Assembly (NCBI GenBank): GCA_023053545.1
Contig: JAKZAN010000006.1
Span: 8,133,851-8,197,850 of the forward strand
Direction: 5' to 3'
From: Lepidurus packardi
Lineage: Eukaryota > Arthropoda > Branchiopoda > Notostraca > Triopsidae
Length of the DNA stretch: 64,000 nucleotides
Shown: positions 10,880 to 22,934 of the stretch, piece by piece
Layout of the letters: every line of letters begins with the position of its first letter
Position numbering within the stretch: the first letter of the stretch is position 1
Notes under the pieces: model-generated
Seen by the model: only the letters and a program-made list of their open reading frames with translations
What the model was told of the DNA's origin: nothing
Databases searched by the model: none
Position numbers and translations under genes: made by a program

Positions 10880-13800
10880 CTAGCACGCAGTGCGGACACT
10901 TTGCGGGAGTGCTTCTCCATTTTTCCATTTGGCCAAAATGGATCGGCCTTTGATGGACGAATAATCGCAGAGCTCGAGGGTTTCAGTTGGAGGCTCGCAT
11001 CCGTTATTTTGGATACAGACAGCGTAGTGGTGGACGCTAGAATTGAGCTGACATTCACTTGAATCTTGGTCGATGGGTGAACGATCCCGGCCACGGCCCC
11101 AACGGTCATTAGAAGACAAGTTTGAACCCGGAAGCCTAGTGATTTCCGTACCTAAAAAAAGAAAGGAAATAAAAGAAAAATAATGGTTATTACAGCTTTT
11201 ACTAGTAGTAGTCATCCGGTGAAACCCTAGTGAGCTACCAGAGAAATTCCCCAAAAAGAAAAAATCGACACTAAATTCAGCAGTCCCAAAAGTTCACGAC
11301 TAGTTGTAAAACATTCAAAGCATAGTTTTTGCGGCTCCAGCTATGATCAGAATCTTTCCTAACTTAAGAGCGCTAGATCAAGTTCGTTTGCTTTTAACAT
11401 CGCACTCGGAAGTCTAACGAAAGAGGACAGCATTCGTTGTTGGCAGTATTATAACCGCGATGAAACGTATTCCGGAAAGCAAATACAAATAGGTTAGGCG
11501 ATCACTCACAGTTTGTTTAAACAATGAACCTAGAGAATCATATGATCATGTGCTGCTCGGAAAGTGCAATTGGAAAAGTTGGTTCTGTTGTAGTCTCCAT
11601 AGTTACCAAGAATCCCCGGAATGCATCCGAAAACAAGCAAATCTTGCGAGTTTGTGTACAGGCAATGTACTACGGGAATCATATGTTCCTCTGCAGTAAC
11701 CCCCGTAAAAAATGTGCAATCGTTATAATCTCAACACACAAAAGAAAGGATTACCGTTACGGTTAATGCGCGAATGGGCGTCAGGAGATCCAGAACATGA
11801 ATAATGTGTCATCAGGGTGCCATTCCTGCCGTAAGGTTCTCCATTGGGTTTACAGCAACGGAACCAGAAGTAAAAGACACGTTGAAATCCTTTACGAAAC
11901 CTGGCGAGGATAAACGAAACCAATAGTTAGTAACCATAAAACACAATGTTCCCATGAGGGATAGGGGCGGTTTCCAAAACAATGGAAACAACTAAACAAG
12001 TGTGACACGCTAACAAAATTTGGCGCTTAAGCAAGTACTAATGTCATGTTGGCGCCCTCGCTTTTAGTTACAACTCGCGTCAAGGACAATACTAGAAAGA
12101 AGAAAAGATCTCGTGCTAGGAGCAAAAAAGGAGAAAAAACAGTAAAAAAGCGAGGGAATATGTTTGCTAATATTGCCATATTTGTGGCTGGCAACGACAA
12201 GCATAACGAATAATTTTTGCTCGAAATCGTGGAATAAAAGCATCGCCATTTGTGCTGGTTATCGTTCTCACCAGCTTGACTTCGAACCTCGTACATCAAT
12301 GGTAAGTTTTTACACTCGATTGCATAGTATACCTCGCATTCATCCAGCAGTAAATGATGGGATTATACATCGAATTGGACATGGCCAGCCAGTAAATGGC
12401 GAGATAAAGTTCTTGGACGTACGAAGCAAAAGTGATGTCTGGCACATGGGATGTAACGATAAAATAGACGTGATACGGTAACCAACAAACCGCGAAGATT
12501 GTCAGAACAACTATCATCATCTTTACGACCTATATAAGATACACGAACAACAATCAAATTAGAAGAGCTAATAAGGACAAATTGGTACCATTCATTTAAA
12601 GAGTCTGGCAATAAAAGCAAAAAGCATGAATACCTCTGAGAGGTAGTGAAAATGGGTGTAGTTAACCTAATATTACCAGGAACGTATTAGCTGGCTGACT
12701 TCGTGGGTCAGATATGGAAAAGGGTCTCGGCGGGATGCCCTTGATGGCCTTGATGCCCTTTATGCCCTTGATGCCCTTGATGCCCTTGATGGCCTTTCCA
12801 TGTCGGGTTTCACGGTAGGAAAATTAGATGATCTCTTGTAGTCAAAAACTTTCTTCGGGGGAGGTTTGGTTTTAAGCGCATATTGGCTTCATTAAGACGT
12901 CTAATATACACGGGGAAGAGATTGCATGGCAATTTGTTCGCACAAGTTCTGTGACCGAGAGTAATAGCCCAGCGGAAAATAAAACAGACAAAGAAAGCCG
13001 TTAAACGTTTCGAACGTTTGCTTACTAATATAGAGTGATAGGTGCCACATAGCGGGATAACATAATGACATGAAGCAGGTTTCGCTATCTACTTGGCGGT
13101 TTAAAATAACCATTGGATTGTTAAGAGGAGAAAACATCTACTTTTCTCCTGTTCTTCGTTGCACAGTAAGAATTCATGCTTGATATCAACAAACAAGAGT
13201 GTTTGCTCTTCAGCAGTTAACTCAAAGGAAAACCTGCAGATTTCTTTATGTACACATTATACCTTTCCTTACACACACACTTCATATTGCACAAAGTCTA
13301 CAAGAAACTAGAAGGGCTTGTCTCCTTTTGCGCCACGACACAAATGTCATGGTGTGAACGACCAAGCATGATCGTACCAGGTTTCTTCGGGAAAGTGCAA
13401 AGAAGTGTTAATAAATGGATAAATTTCCGTAAAACTTTTTTCAGGTGCCGTGATCTACTCCCGCATCCTTTCATCGCAAAAGAATAGTGCCCAAAGACCA
13501 TTACATCGAGCTTAACAAAAACCTACAGCTAGACATCAAGCTGGGCGAAAACGTGGGGTCTCCTGCTCCAGACGCTGCTTCCATTCGAAAAAAAAATCCG
13601 CTCGGTATAGGATTTTTACGTGGACCAAAAAAGCACTTTGGCTCACAGACCACCCGAAAATAAAAAATCCGGAGACAAATCCACCTACACTTGCTATTAA
13701 CCTTAAAAGAAATACGAGGGGGGAAGTATAAAAGCTAACCTAGTAACTCTTGTCTCATCGATTCCGTTTTTCGCAAGTTGGGGAAACGAACAAAAAGTGG

Positions 13801-16800
13801 CTGCCTCCCAACTCCAAGGGGGAGTTTTGTTCCTTAACAAATATTCCCACAATAATAAGAACTATATTTAGAGCGCAAGTTAAGGCTTAATAAGCTTTGT
13901 ATCTTTGGACAGCATGACACCAGGCCAGGCTAATAGCTGTATATGGCTCACGTGAAATCCCCTCCAATAGAGTTTGGATTTCAGCTTTCAAATATGTTAA
14001 AAGAAAAGCCCAAAGATTTTTTTCCTTCAAGGCTCCAGCATATGGGAACACAAGGTTGTTATATTTAGCCGGTACAGGGATCAACTTGGTTCCAATATAC
14101 GCGTTGCTCCGTGTGAGTAGGCAATGGGGCAAAGTTACGAGTTCAATCAAAGTCATCAGACACCTTATGCACTGTCCATGGGCGGTACCCTTAGCTCCTC
14201 ATAGTGTCCTTTTATAACCCATTAATCTTGCCTCGTTTCTTGTTATTACGTTTGCATTCCCTGCTGGGCTAAAAGATACAGACAGAATTTGACTGAAGAC
14301 CTTTGAGGCAGCCCGACAAACTATAAACCAATAATACAAAACCCCATTTCGTTCCTACCTGTGAATTGCCATCTAAAATGTTTCGCTTATCCGTGTCACA
14401 CCTATTTTTCCAGTTGCCAAAAAGACAAATGGCAAATGGGAAGATTAGATCCTGAAAATCTTATTTATAAAATTCACCTAACTTGAACAACAGCCTGAGC
14501 TGCTGCCGAAGTCTTCCAAAATCTTTCTACATTCTCGAAATGTTAAAAATTAAGATAATCCTGAAAAATACTGTACCTAATTATTTGCTAGTCCTTTTTT
14601 ACTCTGTCCTCGCTTTATCACACTGTCATTTTAATATCGTATGGGAGTGGGACTGAAAGTAGAGGGCAACTTTTGGCAGTGGAACATGTTCTACCGTTAA
14701 CCAGAAAATGCTACAACTTGACGCAAATCCCCTATATACTCTAATGTTCCATCTCAAACGTTTACTGAAGATATAAAAGAAAAGGTCACTGGTAAAAAAA
14801 AGTAGGACTGTTAGTCCACTTGAGTGGGGTCTATGTACAATCAACATTATTATTTTCTTTGTCGACCGCTTTACTACTAAAAAGAAAGTACCAGAGGCTT
14901 TTTAGCTTCTCTCTTTACCTAGACTCAACGCCTAGCTCTTGCCTTCTTTCAATAAAAATGCGCTTGGCGTTCTACTACATCGGATTAATCCCTAGTGCGT
15001 TCTCCAACTGACTGCTCCATTACGACAGCCTTTTGCTCGTCCGTTTTCATAGTAAACCCGAGAACATTCGGGGGGTGTTGGTAGGGGGCTACATAACCCT
15101 CCACCGCATAAATAATGCTGTCTAGGCCTAAGACAGTGCGAAGGAGATATGAGCGTGATCAGTATCAAGCTCCACGACCCCAGTTTTAAAGGAATGGACA
15201 GTTAGTCAGCTTGAGATAAAATATCCGGTTGCTTCCTTTGAGACTTTTGGCTTGTTGGCTTATATCTACTTACTGAAGTCTTGAGCAATACAACTTGAGT
15301 ATCCACACGCCGCGGAAATTTGGGCTCAAGGAGGGGGGAAACTTCCAAGAAGAAAAACTCTTGAGGTAAAAAAATAAACGAATATAAAAAACTCGGAGTG
15401 ACTTCGGAAAGAAAACGTTGTGAAACAATTAAGCTTGCCAGAGAAAAAAAAGTCCGGTTGGGAAATATACCCAAAGGACACACGACTATGTACACAGCAT
15501 TTTCGCCTGTGCTTCTACTCTTCTCTATTTCGCGAGTTGAGATATCTTGAGGCCACAGCCGGAAGAAGCTATTCCGTCTACGATATAGCGCGACTCGGCC
15601 GAGGAATTTCTCTTAGCCGCTTCGTAACTCACAACGTTGGGAATTTCTTATTTTGTTCCCCTTCACGGCCACGTAGCTAACAATTCGGGCCTCTTTTTTC
15701 CCGGTCTTGTGCTTCATTTCCTTGATGTGTTGGGCTTGGCAAGATTCGCCATAAAAGACGAGCGTCATTCAAAACCACATTGGGTGGAGTTGTCAGCCTC
15801 AGATCCAGGGGACGAGACTGTTGCGTTCCTTGCAAATCTACCCAAGGTTGGTGTGGCCGCCCTGAGGCACGACCAGCATACGGACCAATATAAAATCGTT
15901 TTTTTTTTCCTATGAAAGCTCTAGGGATCTGGAAAGAAATCGACTCAGCCTTCGCACATGTTTTCTTACGATGTGGGCGCCTGCCCTTATGTAGCTCAAG
16001 AATTTTTCAGGAATAATTCCTAAAATAGGCAATAATCATGCGGCTTCGAACATGAAACCAATTTCGTATCATTTAACGCTTTGTAGTCTGAAAAGCCCTT
16101 CTAATCAGCTTAAGTGCTCATGGAGTAATATTGCTTCAGGAAAATAATTAGTTCTTATGCTGAAAAAAATCTTAAGCTTGACCTGTGGGAGCGTTTAAAC
16201 GTTTACTTACCCGACGTTTTGAGCGAATGCTGTCTAATTGATGATCCGTGTTCTCACCGATTCCTTGACTGCCCCATAATTCTCGACCGACCAAAGTGTA
16301 CGCTACACCCATAGCAATCATCGGAAGGCAATAAATTACCACGATAATTACCACGTTATATCTAAGTACGTTATACATGAAAAAAAATAACATTGAAATA
16401 CAAAGCAAAAAAGTATGTATACTTCTTACATGTATTCCAGTCTGCTGTACATCGTAGAACCATCCGGCCAAACCCCATAACAGATCACTCGAGTGTGGTT
16501 GCTTTTGTAAGTCACAACATCAGTGGTAAAGTAGAGGATTTGTGGTAAAGATAAAATGATACCCAGGACCCAGGTACTGATGACGATACACAAAGTTAAC
16601 TTCTTTCCCATTCGCGGTCGCAATGGATGCATGATGGCCATATACCTGAAATGTCACAATTGAAACATTCCTGTCAACAAGAGAAAAGCATAACATATAG
16701 CAAACCTGACAGTTTGTGAAATCAAGTAGATAACCGAAATAGTGCAAGGAAACACGTACCAAACATACCGGAAATTTAAGAAATGCGTTGCTAGGCCAAC

Positions 16801-19800
16801 CACGTAATCAAAGTGTTTTGTCTCATTTTACTAAAATACAAAAATTCTTTTCTTCGTTTCAGTACTTTCAATACCAGAAAGGTTAATAAATCCATGGTAA
16901 CTCTATGGAAGAAGGAAAAGCGAAAATACCTTCGCCATTGTCGGGATGAGTTGTTTCCCTTTCTTCTAAACGCATTCTATATATTCCGATTGAAAACCTT
17001 TGTTAAAAAATCTTAATGTATTATGGCTATATAACAAAGGTTCCAAATAAGTTATAAGTTTCATCGTCTTTAAAAGCAATAAAAGATAAGTGATAAGAAG
17101 GAAGACCATTTCTTCCCTGAAATCATCAAATATACGTTGGAAACTGATTAAAGCTGAATTAATATGTCGCTAAATGTGAAAGCAACTTTCCATCCCAAAA
17201 GAGTGGGCTTAAGATCGGCGAAAGAATAGTGTAAAGGAAAAAGAAAAAAAGATCGAAGACTGAGGAAAATTGTGCGTTCGAGAGTATAAAGAGCTTATAT
17301 AAGGACTCTAATATGGTGTATTAGGGATAAAACGTCATTGTAAAAGACGAAAAAATATTATGGCCAAAGCTCACGAACTAAGATGAGCCGATGCCGAACT
17401 GCTTGCCGCAAATCGTCAGGCGTTTCATTGCAGCTTGTAAGAGAGGAAATGAGGCTTAACATCTTCGATATCCATTCATCAGCAGCTAGCAAAGCGTGAC
17501 AATCAGTAATTTGGGATTTTGTATCACGTATCCATATGTTTGGACGGCTGGTCGAATACAAATTATTTCGTTCTCAGTTGGTTATAACTTGAGCTGGCTT
17601 TTCTTATGTACTAACCGAAAATAGCTAATCTGTTAACAGGATTTGCACAGACAAAAATGCCTATTCAATTCGTTCTTGCTTGAAAGAAAGATTCACTACA
17701 GTAGACTGCCAGTAAACAGTGTCAAAAACTATACGGATGCTGTAACTACTTATACTGTTCAGCCAAATAAAAGGTAAATAAAAAAGGCAGAAATCAATGT
17801 CCGAATGCTGAATCAAGCTTGCATTCTTAGGAAATAGTAAATCTCTAAGGGTCGGCGCTTGAAGGAATGACAATAAAGCAACGTCCAATTAAGACTGTCT
17901 GGACAATTGGGTTGGGCTCACACCTTGGAGCTCCTGAACTTGAACCAGCTTTACCATTTTTGTGTCAAGAAGAGATCAAAGGTTAACATCACAATATTCA
18001 AGTGAGTAGATTTAACAACGTTTCAGTGATTCAAAGCACGTCATCATCTTAAATCCGTGCATTATAGTTCCCTCTAATGAAATGATACAAAATATCTTTT
18101 TGTCGGCAGAAAAAAATGAGTCAAAGAGTTTTCAAATCGGCAAAGTAATTCGTTTTAAACAGAAAATTTTGAAACTATAGAGTCGACATGTTGTCTGGCT
18201 AGACGGTAAACAAACCGTAAAAAATGCGCTATATTCGGAAGCTTTTCTTATTTGCATTGCTAATGAGTTGCCCAAGATAATAATGGAGAAGCTGGAGACA
18301 CGTTTTTATGAGCTTTCGGAAATTTATCTAGCCTCTCTTTATAGTCGTTGCAGCAATAGAGAAGAAATCGACTGGTGGCACTGGGAAAGTGAAGGATTTC
18401 ACGCCTTTAAAGGGGGAGTAAGGTTTCAAAATGAAAAAATATATGTTATAGAAGAGACCAAACTACATGTTCTGGCTGAAGAACCCCTATGTCAATTATG
18501 CATATTAACCGAGTAATTAATTATTTAGCGGTTTTAGCCCCGCCCCTTTCCGCCAAAATTCAAATTTTCCTATCCTTATAACATTGGCGGACAGTTGGCC
18601 GGAGGCCTAGCGACTTTACCTATGAACGCATTGAAAATCGATCCCGGTTCTCATAGGGACCGTACCGTGACCTTTCTTTTGAATGCTTAAGCAGTTTTTT
18701 ACGCGCTTTGGTTACTTCACAAACTTAATCACAAAAAACCACTTTTTCTTCGCGCCACGACGGGAACGTTCCGTTCTGTGGCTCAACGAACGTCAACGCC
18801 GCGAGCGTGGAGCTCACAACCTGTGTCAGGATAGCCTGCCGGACTAACATATTGGGGAGAGCTAGGCTAAGAAGCCTTGGAACGCGTGTTATCCAAAGTC
18901 GACATTCCAAAGCGTGGTCTTGTATACGTGCTGACTATTCGCTTGTTTAGTTTATTAGTTTGTGTCTTCATAAGCTTTGAATTAAAATGAGTGATAACGA
19001 TAGTGATAGTGATAACGACTTTGGATAACACGCGTTCCAAGGCTTCTTAGCCTAGCTCTCCCCAATATGTTAGTCCGGCAGGCTATCCTGACACAGGTTG
19101 TGAGCTCCACGCTCGCGGCGTTGACGTTCGTTGAGCCACAGAACGGAACGTTCCCGTCGTGGCGCGAAGAAAAAGTGGTTTTTTGTGATTAAGTTTGTGA
19201 AGTAACCAAAGCGCGTAAAAAACTGCTTAAGCATTCAAAAGAAAGGTCACGGTACGGTCCCTATGAGAACCGGGATCGATTTTCAATGCGTTCATAGGTA
19301 AAGTCGCTAGGCCTCCGGCCAACTGTCCGCCAATGTTATAAGGATAGGAAAATTTGAATTTTGGCGGAAAGGGGCGGGGCTAAACCCGCTAAATAATTAA
19401 TTACTCGGTTAATATGCATAATTGACATAGGGGTTCTTCAGCCAGAACATGTAGTTTGGTCTCTTCTATAACATATATTTTTTCATTTTGAAACCTTACT
19501 CCCCCTTTAAAGCGTTGGCCCAAGTTACTTTGGCCTAGCATCGATTTCGTGTCGTTAATTTATCTTTCGCCTTAACGCCTTCTACGACAGACCGACCCAA
19601 GTATAATTTGCCTAGTCCTAATAGATCATGGGTTTCTCATGTGTTTCCGCCTTTTCTTTCAACATCATTTCCTAGCAGCCCTATGGAGGTTTATTGACGA
19701 CTGACAAGACACAAGACCATTACTTGTGTTATAACATACGTCGCCACTAACAGTTCGAGTCTGTTTCCTACCACAAATTCCAACTTGGAGAGTAAGAAAA

Positions 19801-21621
19801 AGTATGGTCTCTTTTTGCTGTTGATAGAAACTTAATTTAATTCACACCGAACTGCTTTTTATATCGGTTGTTTGCTAAAAACTGCTGTTCTTTTTGCTTA
19901 GGATTTTGCCCACTAACTACATTATGTTCGGTGAAAAAAACGAGACGCAGCCAGACTCCCCACATGTGTTTGGAATTACTATTACGCATTTTGAAAGCTA
20001 TTATTCTTCGTGTACGACAAAGCGGCGCCTATTTCTGCCGTAGCGAAAGCATTATGGCGGACCCGAGTGTCAAGACTACCCAGGCACGGGTTATTAACTA
20101 GAGTGGTTTGTAAAATTGGCATCCTTTTTTCACGCTTTTACACATTGAGGATTTGCATTTAAGCTGCCATGTCCCTTCATGCTAAAGACGCATTTCAGGG
20201 CATGAAAACTGGGAAGAAAAGCTAAATCAAATCGGTCTGCAATGAATATAACATTAATTGCATCGCAAGCATGATTAGCACGTCTACACATTACACCAAC
20301 CAGGAGCAGTCACTGTGACCCGAAAGCAAAATTCTAGGAAAATTACCATTATCCTGAAAGTACAACACAGGTACACACACGAAGCCCATTATTCAATTCG
20401 ATATAGTAAAATGATATATACTAGGTAAAGAGACTCCCGGTTTGGGGTTCTGCAACAGCATAAAGAGATTGCACAAGCTGAACAAAACCGTTCGGTATTT
20501 CAATCTTGGGGAAAGTTAATTATCTCGAAAACATCTTTGGTGGTGTGACTTACATAAGATAGCTCTGCTGCATTGCATCGCCGTGTGCTTTTGCAAACAT
20601 CCATTCAAGGTTCGGGTTATAAGCCGCCGTATATATCACATGACACGAAAATTACTTTACACCGAGTTTGGGTGGGAAGCTCGGCGCAAAGTTATTCTAC
20701 CGCGGAAACCCAACTAAACCGCACCTGTAACGCATCACACGTTCTCATGTCTGTCCTGATGTAAATATAATGGATCTTCAAAGGCAGCACCCATATCGTG
20801 AACTTCCCAACAAACTAGAATTCAAGAGAACCATTCCAATTTCAAATATGCCACCAACACGTTTTATCTCCTGTATGCAAATGTATTTTGCCTTGTATAT
20901 GGGACCCCTTAGAACGCAAACATCCGACTTAGCAAGAGCAAAGAGCGTTAAATTACTTCTTTTTCGCCTCTACATAAGAGGGCAAGTCTTTCCAGGGTTT
21001 TTATTCCATAAATTTGATACTGGTAAGTTTATTCATTTTGACGTACCTTTCAATCGAAATGGCCATTAGAGTAAAGATGCTGCCGCAAACGGAGAGAACA
21101 GCCACAAATTGGACAATTTTGCAGTAGATACGCCCATAGGGCCAATCGCCGGTTAACATATAGGTAAAGTTAAATATAACGTTCAAGGTGGAGACCAGAG
21201 TGTCCGCAATGGATAAGTTAACCAAGAAGTAGTTGGTGACCGTCCGCATACGACGATCCGCCAGAACAATCCAAATAACAATGAGATTACCACCAGTAGC
21301 CACCACAACCATTCCTGCGAACAACACGGTCCACAACAATTGTCGCCACCAAGGAAGCATAAAAGTGTTTTCGTTGCCCATACTGTCAGCGAAGCTGTCA
21401 TTATTGCTGTCGTTGATGAAGCCAGGGCTTAGGGAATAATTCAATCCGAAACCCGATAACAGAGAATCCTCTGCTGTCAGGGATGACCAAAGTGCCATGG
21501 CACCAGTTTCGCTGTCATTCCGCTGCCAAAATTGCAAAGGGTCACTGAATTCTTTTTCGACAATCTCCAAATCCATTGTGTAGGGCTGCTGCTTAAAATT
21601 CAAGCGCCAGGCACCGCGCAT
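10880..21621 (-). CDS. TkR-like: Tachykinin-type neuropeptide receptor (class A GPCR)
   Basis: Model: complement(join(10880..11151,11755..11900,12333..12529,16211..16361,16430..16645,21047..21621)), 518 aa, close to Drosophila TkR99D. Exon 1 holds the extracellular N terminus with Asn-glycosylation sites (NYS, NDS) and TM1-3 with GGNLIVIWIV, NYFLVNLSIADT and ERY in place of DRY (splits at residue 192). Exon 2 carries MHPLRPRMGKK and TM4; exon 3 TM5 and RELWGSQGIGE; exon 4 TM6-7 with CWLPYH and SNSMYNPIIY (about 366-374). Exons 5-6 hold the cytoplasmic tail with a Cys pair (FRCCKP) for palmitoylation and HYSCSGSPD, which is conserved in insect receptors. This is a Gq-coupled receptor for tachykinin-related peptides; natalisin receptor is the alternative. 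Two starts are possible: ATG at 21619-21621, or a second ATG 15 codons later. A TGA closes the frame at 21664-21666. Confidence 0.9.
12530..16210 (-). other. Large tachykinin receptor intron (between exons 3 and 4)
   Basis: This 3.7-kb intron starts with the donor after SKRR and ends at the acceptor before VVKMM, a classic conserved junction. Apart from the 9-bp tandem repeat I recognise no gene. Frames of 80-100 codons at 15202-15495 and 15420-15915 show no domain. Confidence 0.6.
12735..12797. repeat. 9-bp tandem repeat in tachykinin receptor intron
   Basis: Seven tandem copies of a 9-base unit, consensus ATGCCCTTG, run without interruption. Units 2 and 7 carry ATGGCC, and units 3 and 7 end in TTT. 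The unit is a multiple of three, so the block is open in several frames, but it lies in the intron between exons 3 and 4 of the receptor and no coding exon is implied. Confidence 0.85.
18405..18901 (+). repeat. Left arm of 497-bp inverted repeat
   Basis: This arm begins at CTTTAAAGGGGGAG and ends at CCAAAGTCG. It is the reverse complement of 19016-19512 with almost no differences (one seen: GCGGTTTTAGCC against GCGGGTTTAGCC). The match stops abruptly at both ends. A 61-codon frame on the minus strand ends inside the arm with no recognised product. Confidence 0.9.
18902..19015. other. Spacer of the inverted repeat
   Basis: This 114-base unique spacer lies between the two arms. It contains a GTGATAAC/GATAGTGATA simple repeat and a short frame starting at ATG 18988 that encodes MSDNDSDSDNDFG before a stop just inside the right arm. 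An acidic Ser/Asp N terminus of this kind is common in DDE transposases, but 13 residues prove nothing. Confidence 0.7.
19016..19512 (-). repeat. Right arm of 497-bp inverted repeat
   Basis: Reverse-complement partner of 18405-18901, of equal length. Together with the 114-base spacer the transcript of either strand could fold into a hairpin of about 1.1 kb. Confidence 0.9.
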
Positions 21622-22892
21622 TGGCAGGAACGCTTCACCGAATAGCTGCCGAAATTTCAAAAATCAGTTTTTAAATTCACGCTTTAAAGTTTTAAACTTA
21701 AAATACTGTAGATCATTGCCTTCAAACTTACGAATTTTCCTCCAAAAATTAAATTTTTTCTCACAGATTATCGGGAAACAATTCAACACACCTATATTCT
21801 TTAATTATTTGCTATTTTCTGTTTTCTGAGCCAATCCCGCTAAAAAGTCTTGTAAGTTCACAATTAATATATTATATAATTTCTATTGAAATCGTCTAAA
21901 TGTAACGTAATTTTTCCAATTCCAATTATGAATTACTCCAATCAGCAATGAATTACATATAAGAAATTACAGTTTTATATTGGAAAATAAAAATTTTCAC
22001 TAATTTTACAAACTTCTCATTAGCATAAAAGGTAGCATCTACCGGAAATGCTTAGCAGTGTGCTTTCAAATGGAGTATAATTCTTCCTGACAAGATATAA
22101 GGACTAGAGTAAGTTTATTACGCCTTCATTGGAGTCGAAAATGCTGAACAGAAAGCATATTTTCGTGCTTTGTTTTTCTGCACATCTTGTGCTTGTTTCA
22201 TAAAACGTCGAGTGATGGACAAGTCTATCTTAAAACGGAAAACTCTGAAATAAGGACGCCAAAAGCAACCCAGCCATTTTGGAAACTGCACTAAAGAAAG
22301 CTTTTCGAATGTTTCATTTACGACTTGCCTCACCACAAAGAATTTAGGCCTGATGAATGCGATGAGAAGGAAGGACTATATGGTGCCACTATAAGACTAT
22401 ACTTCAATCCCTCAACTTCTTACTTTTTATTTGGCGCAGTATTGTATGGCCGTTTTTTTCTCCGATAGACAAAAGATAAGAAATCTATTGATTACTTTTT
22501 GTGGGCTTGCAGTAATATTCTCGGATGACCATATTCTAAGAAGCCATCCGCTGAAGTACTTAGCATTTCGTGATAATCGTTCTCTTCGCCACTACATAAG
22601 AAGGAATCACGTTACACGAACAGTTAACGTGTACATTAAGATAAAAAAGGGTTCCACGTTCTCAGCCCTTCATTTCGTTAAGTCGTAAATTGATCCGGTA
22701 ATGCAAAGTAGTTCCTAGTCTATCAAACTGGAAGCAAGCAAGTTGCCATGTTTTTTCCTTCCCTCGGGAACCAATTTGGCACCGAAACTTAGGTCAGTCT
22801 CGAAAGAAGAAAAAGAAAAAATACTGCAGACAAACCTAGCTTTTCTTATTTCTATTTATCTTGTCCCTAGAGTCAGCATGGATTCCACCACC

Positions 22893-22934
22893 GTTGAAGA
22901 AGCCGGACGACCGTGGTCGTCCGACTTCTTCAAC
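22893..22934. repeat. 42-bp near-perfect palindrome
   Basis: GTTGAAGAAG + CCGGACGACC (22893-22912) and its reverse complement at 22915-22934 match at 19 of 20 positions and are separated by only two bases (GT). It is GC-richer than its surroundings. It could form a cruciform or act as a dimeric protein-binding site. Confidence 0.85.

Larger units (their letters stand above)
16646..21046 (-). other. Large tachykinin receptor intron 1
   Basis: This 4.4-kb intron interrupts the codon after the ER of the ERY motif. It contains the long inverted repeat at 18405-19512. No other coding content is recognised. The 99-codon frame at 20770-21069 runs into exon 1 on the opposite strand and has no domain. 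Confidence 0.7.

Noticed and set aside
11524..11766. 80-codon plus-strand frame in a tachykinin receptor intron
   Set aside because: It has no domain and is antisense at its end to the receptor tail exon.
15420..15915. Two overlapping frames of 86 and 92 codons in a receptor intron
   Set aside because: No conserved motif; typical of chance frames in long introns.
20770..21069. 99-codon plus-strand frame overlapping tachykinin receptor exon 1
   Set aside because: Its end is antisense to a conserved exon and the rest is intronic; no domain.
22893..22934. microRNA precursor
   Set aside because: The loop would be two bases, too small for Dicer-type precursors; kept only as a palindrome.
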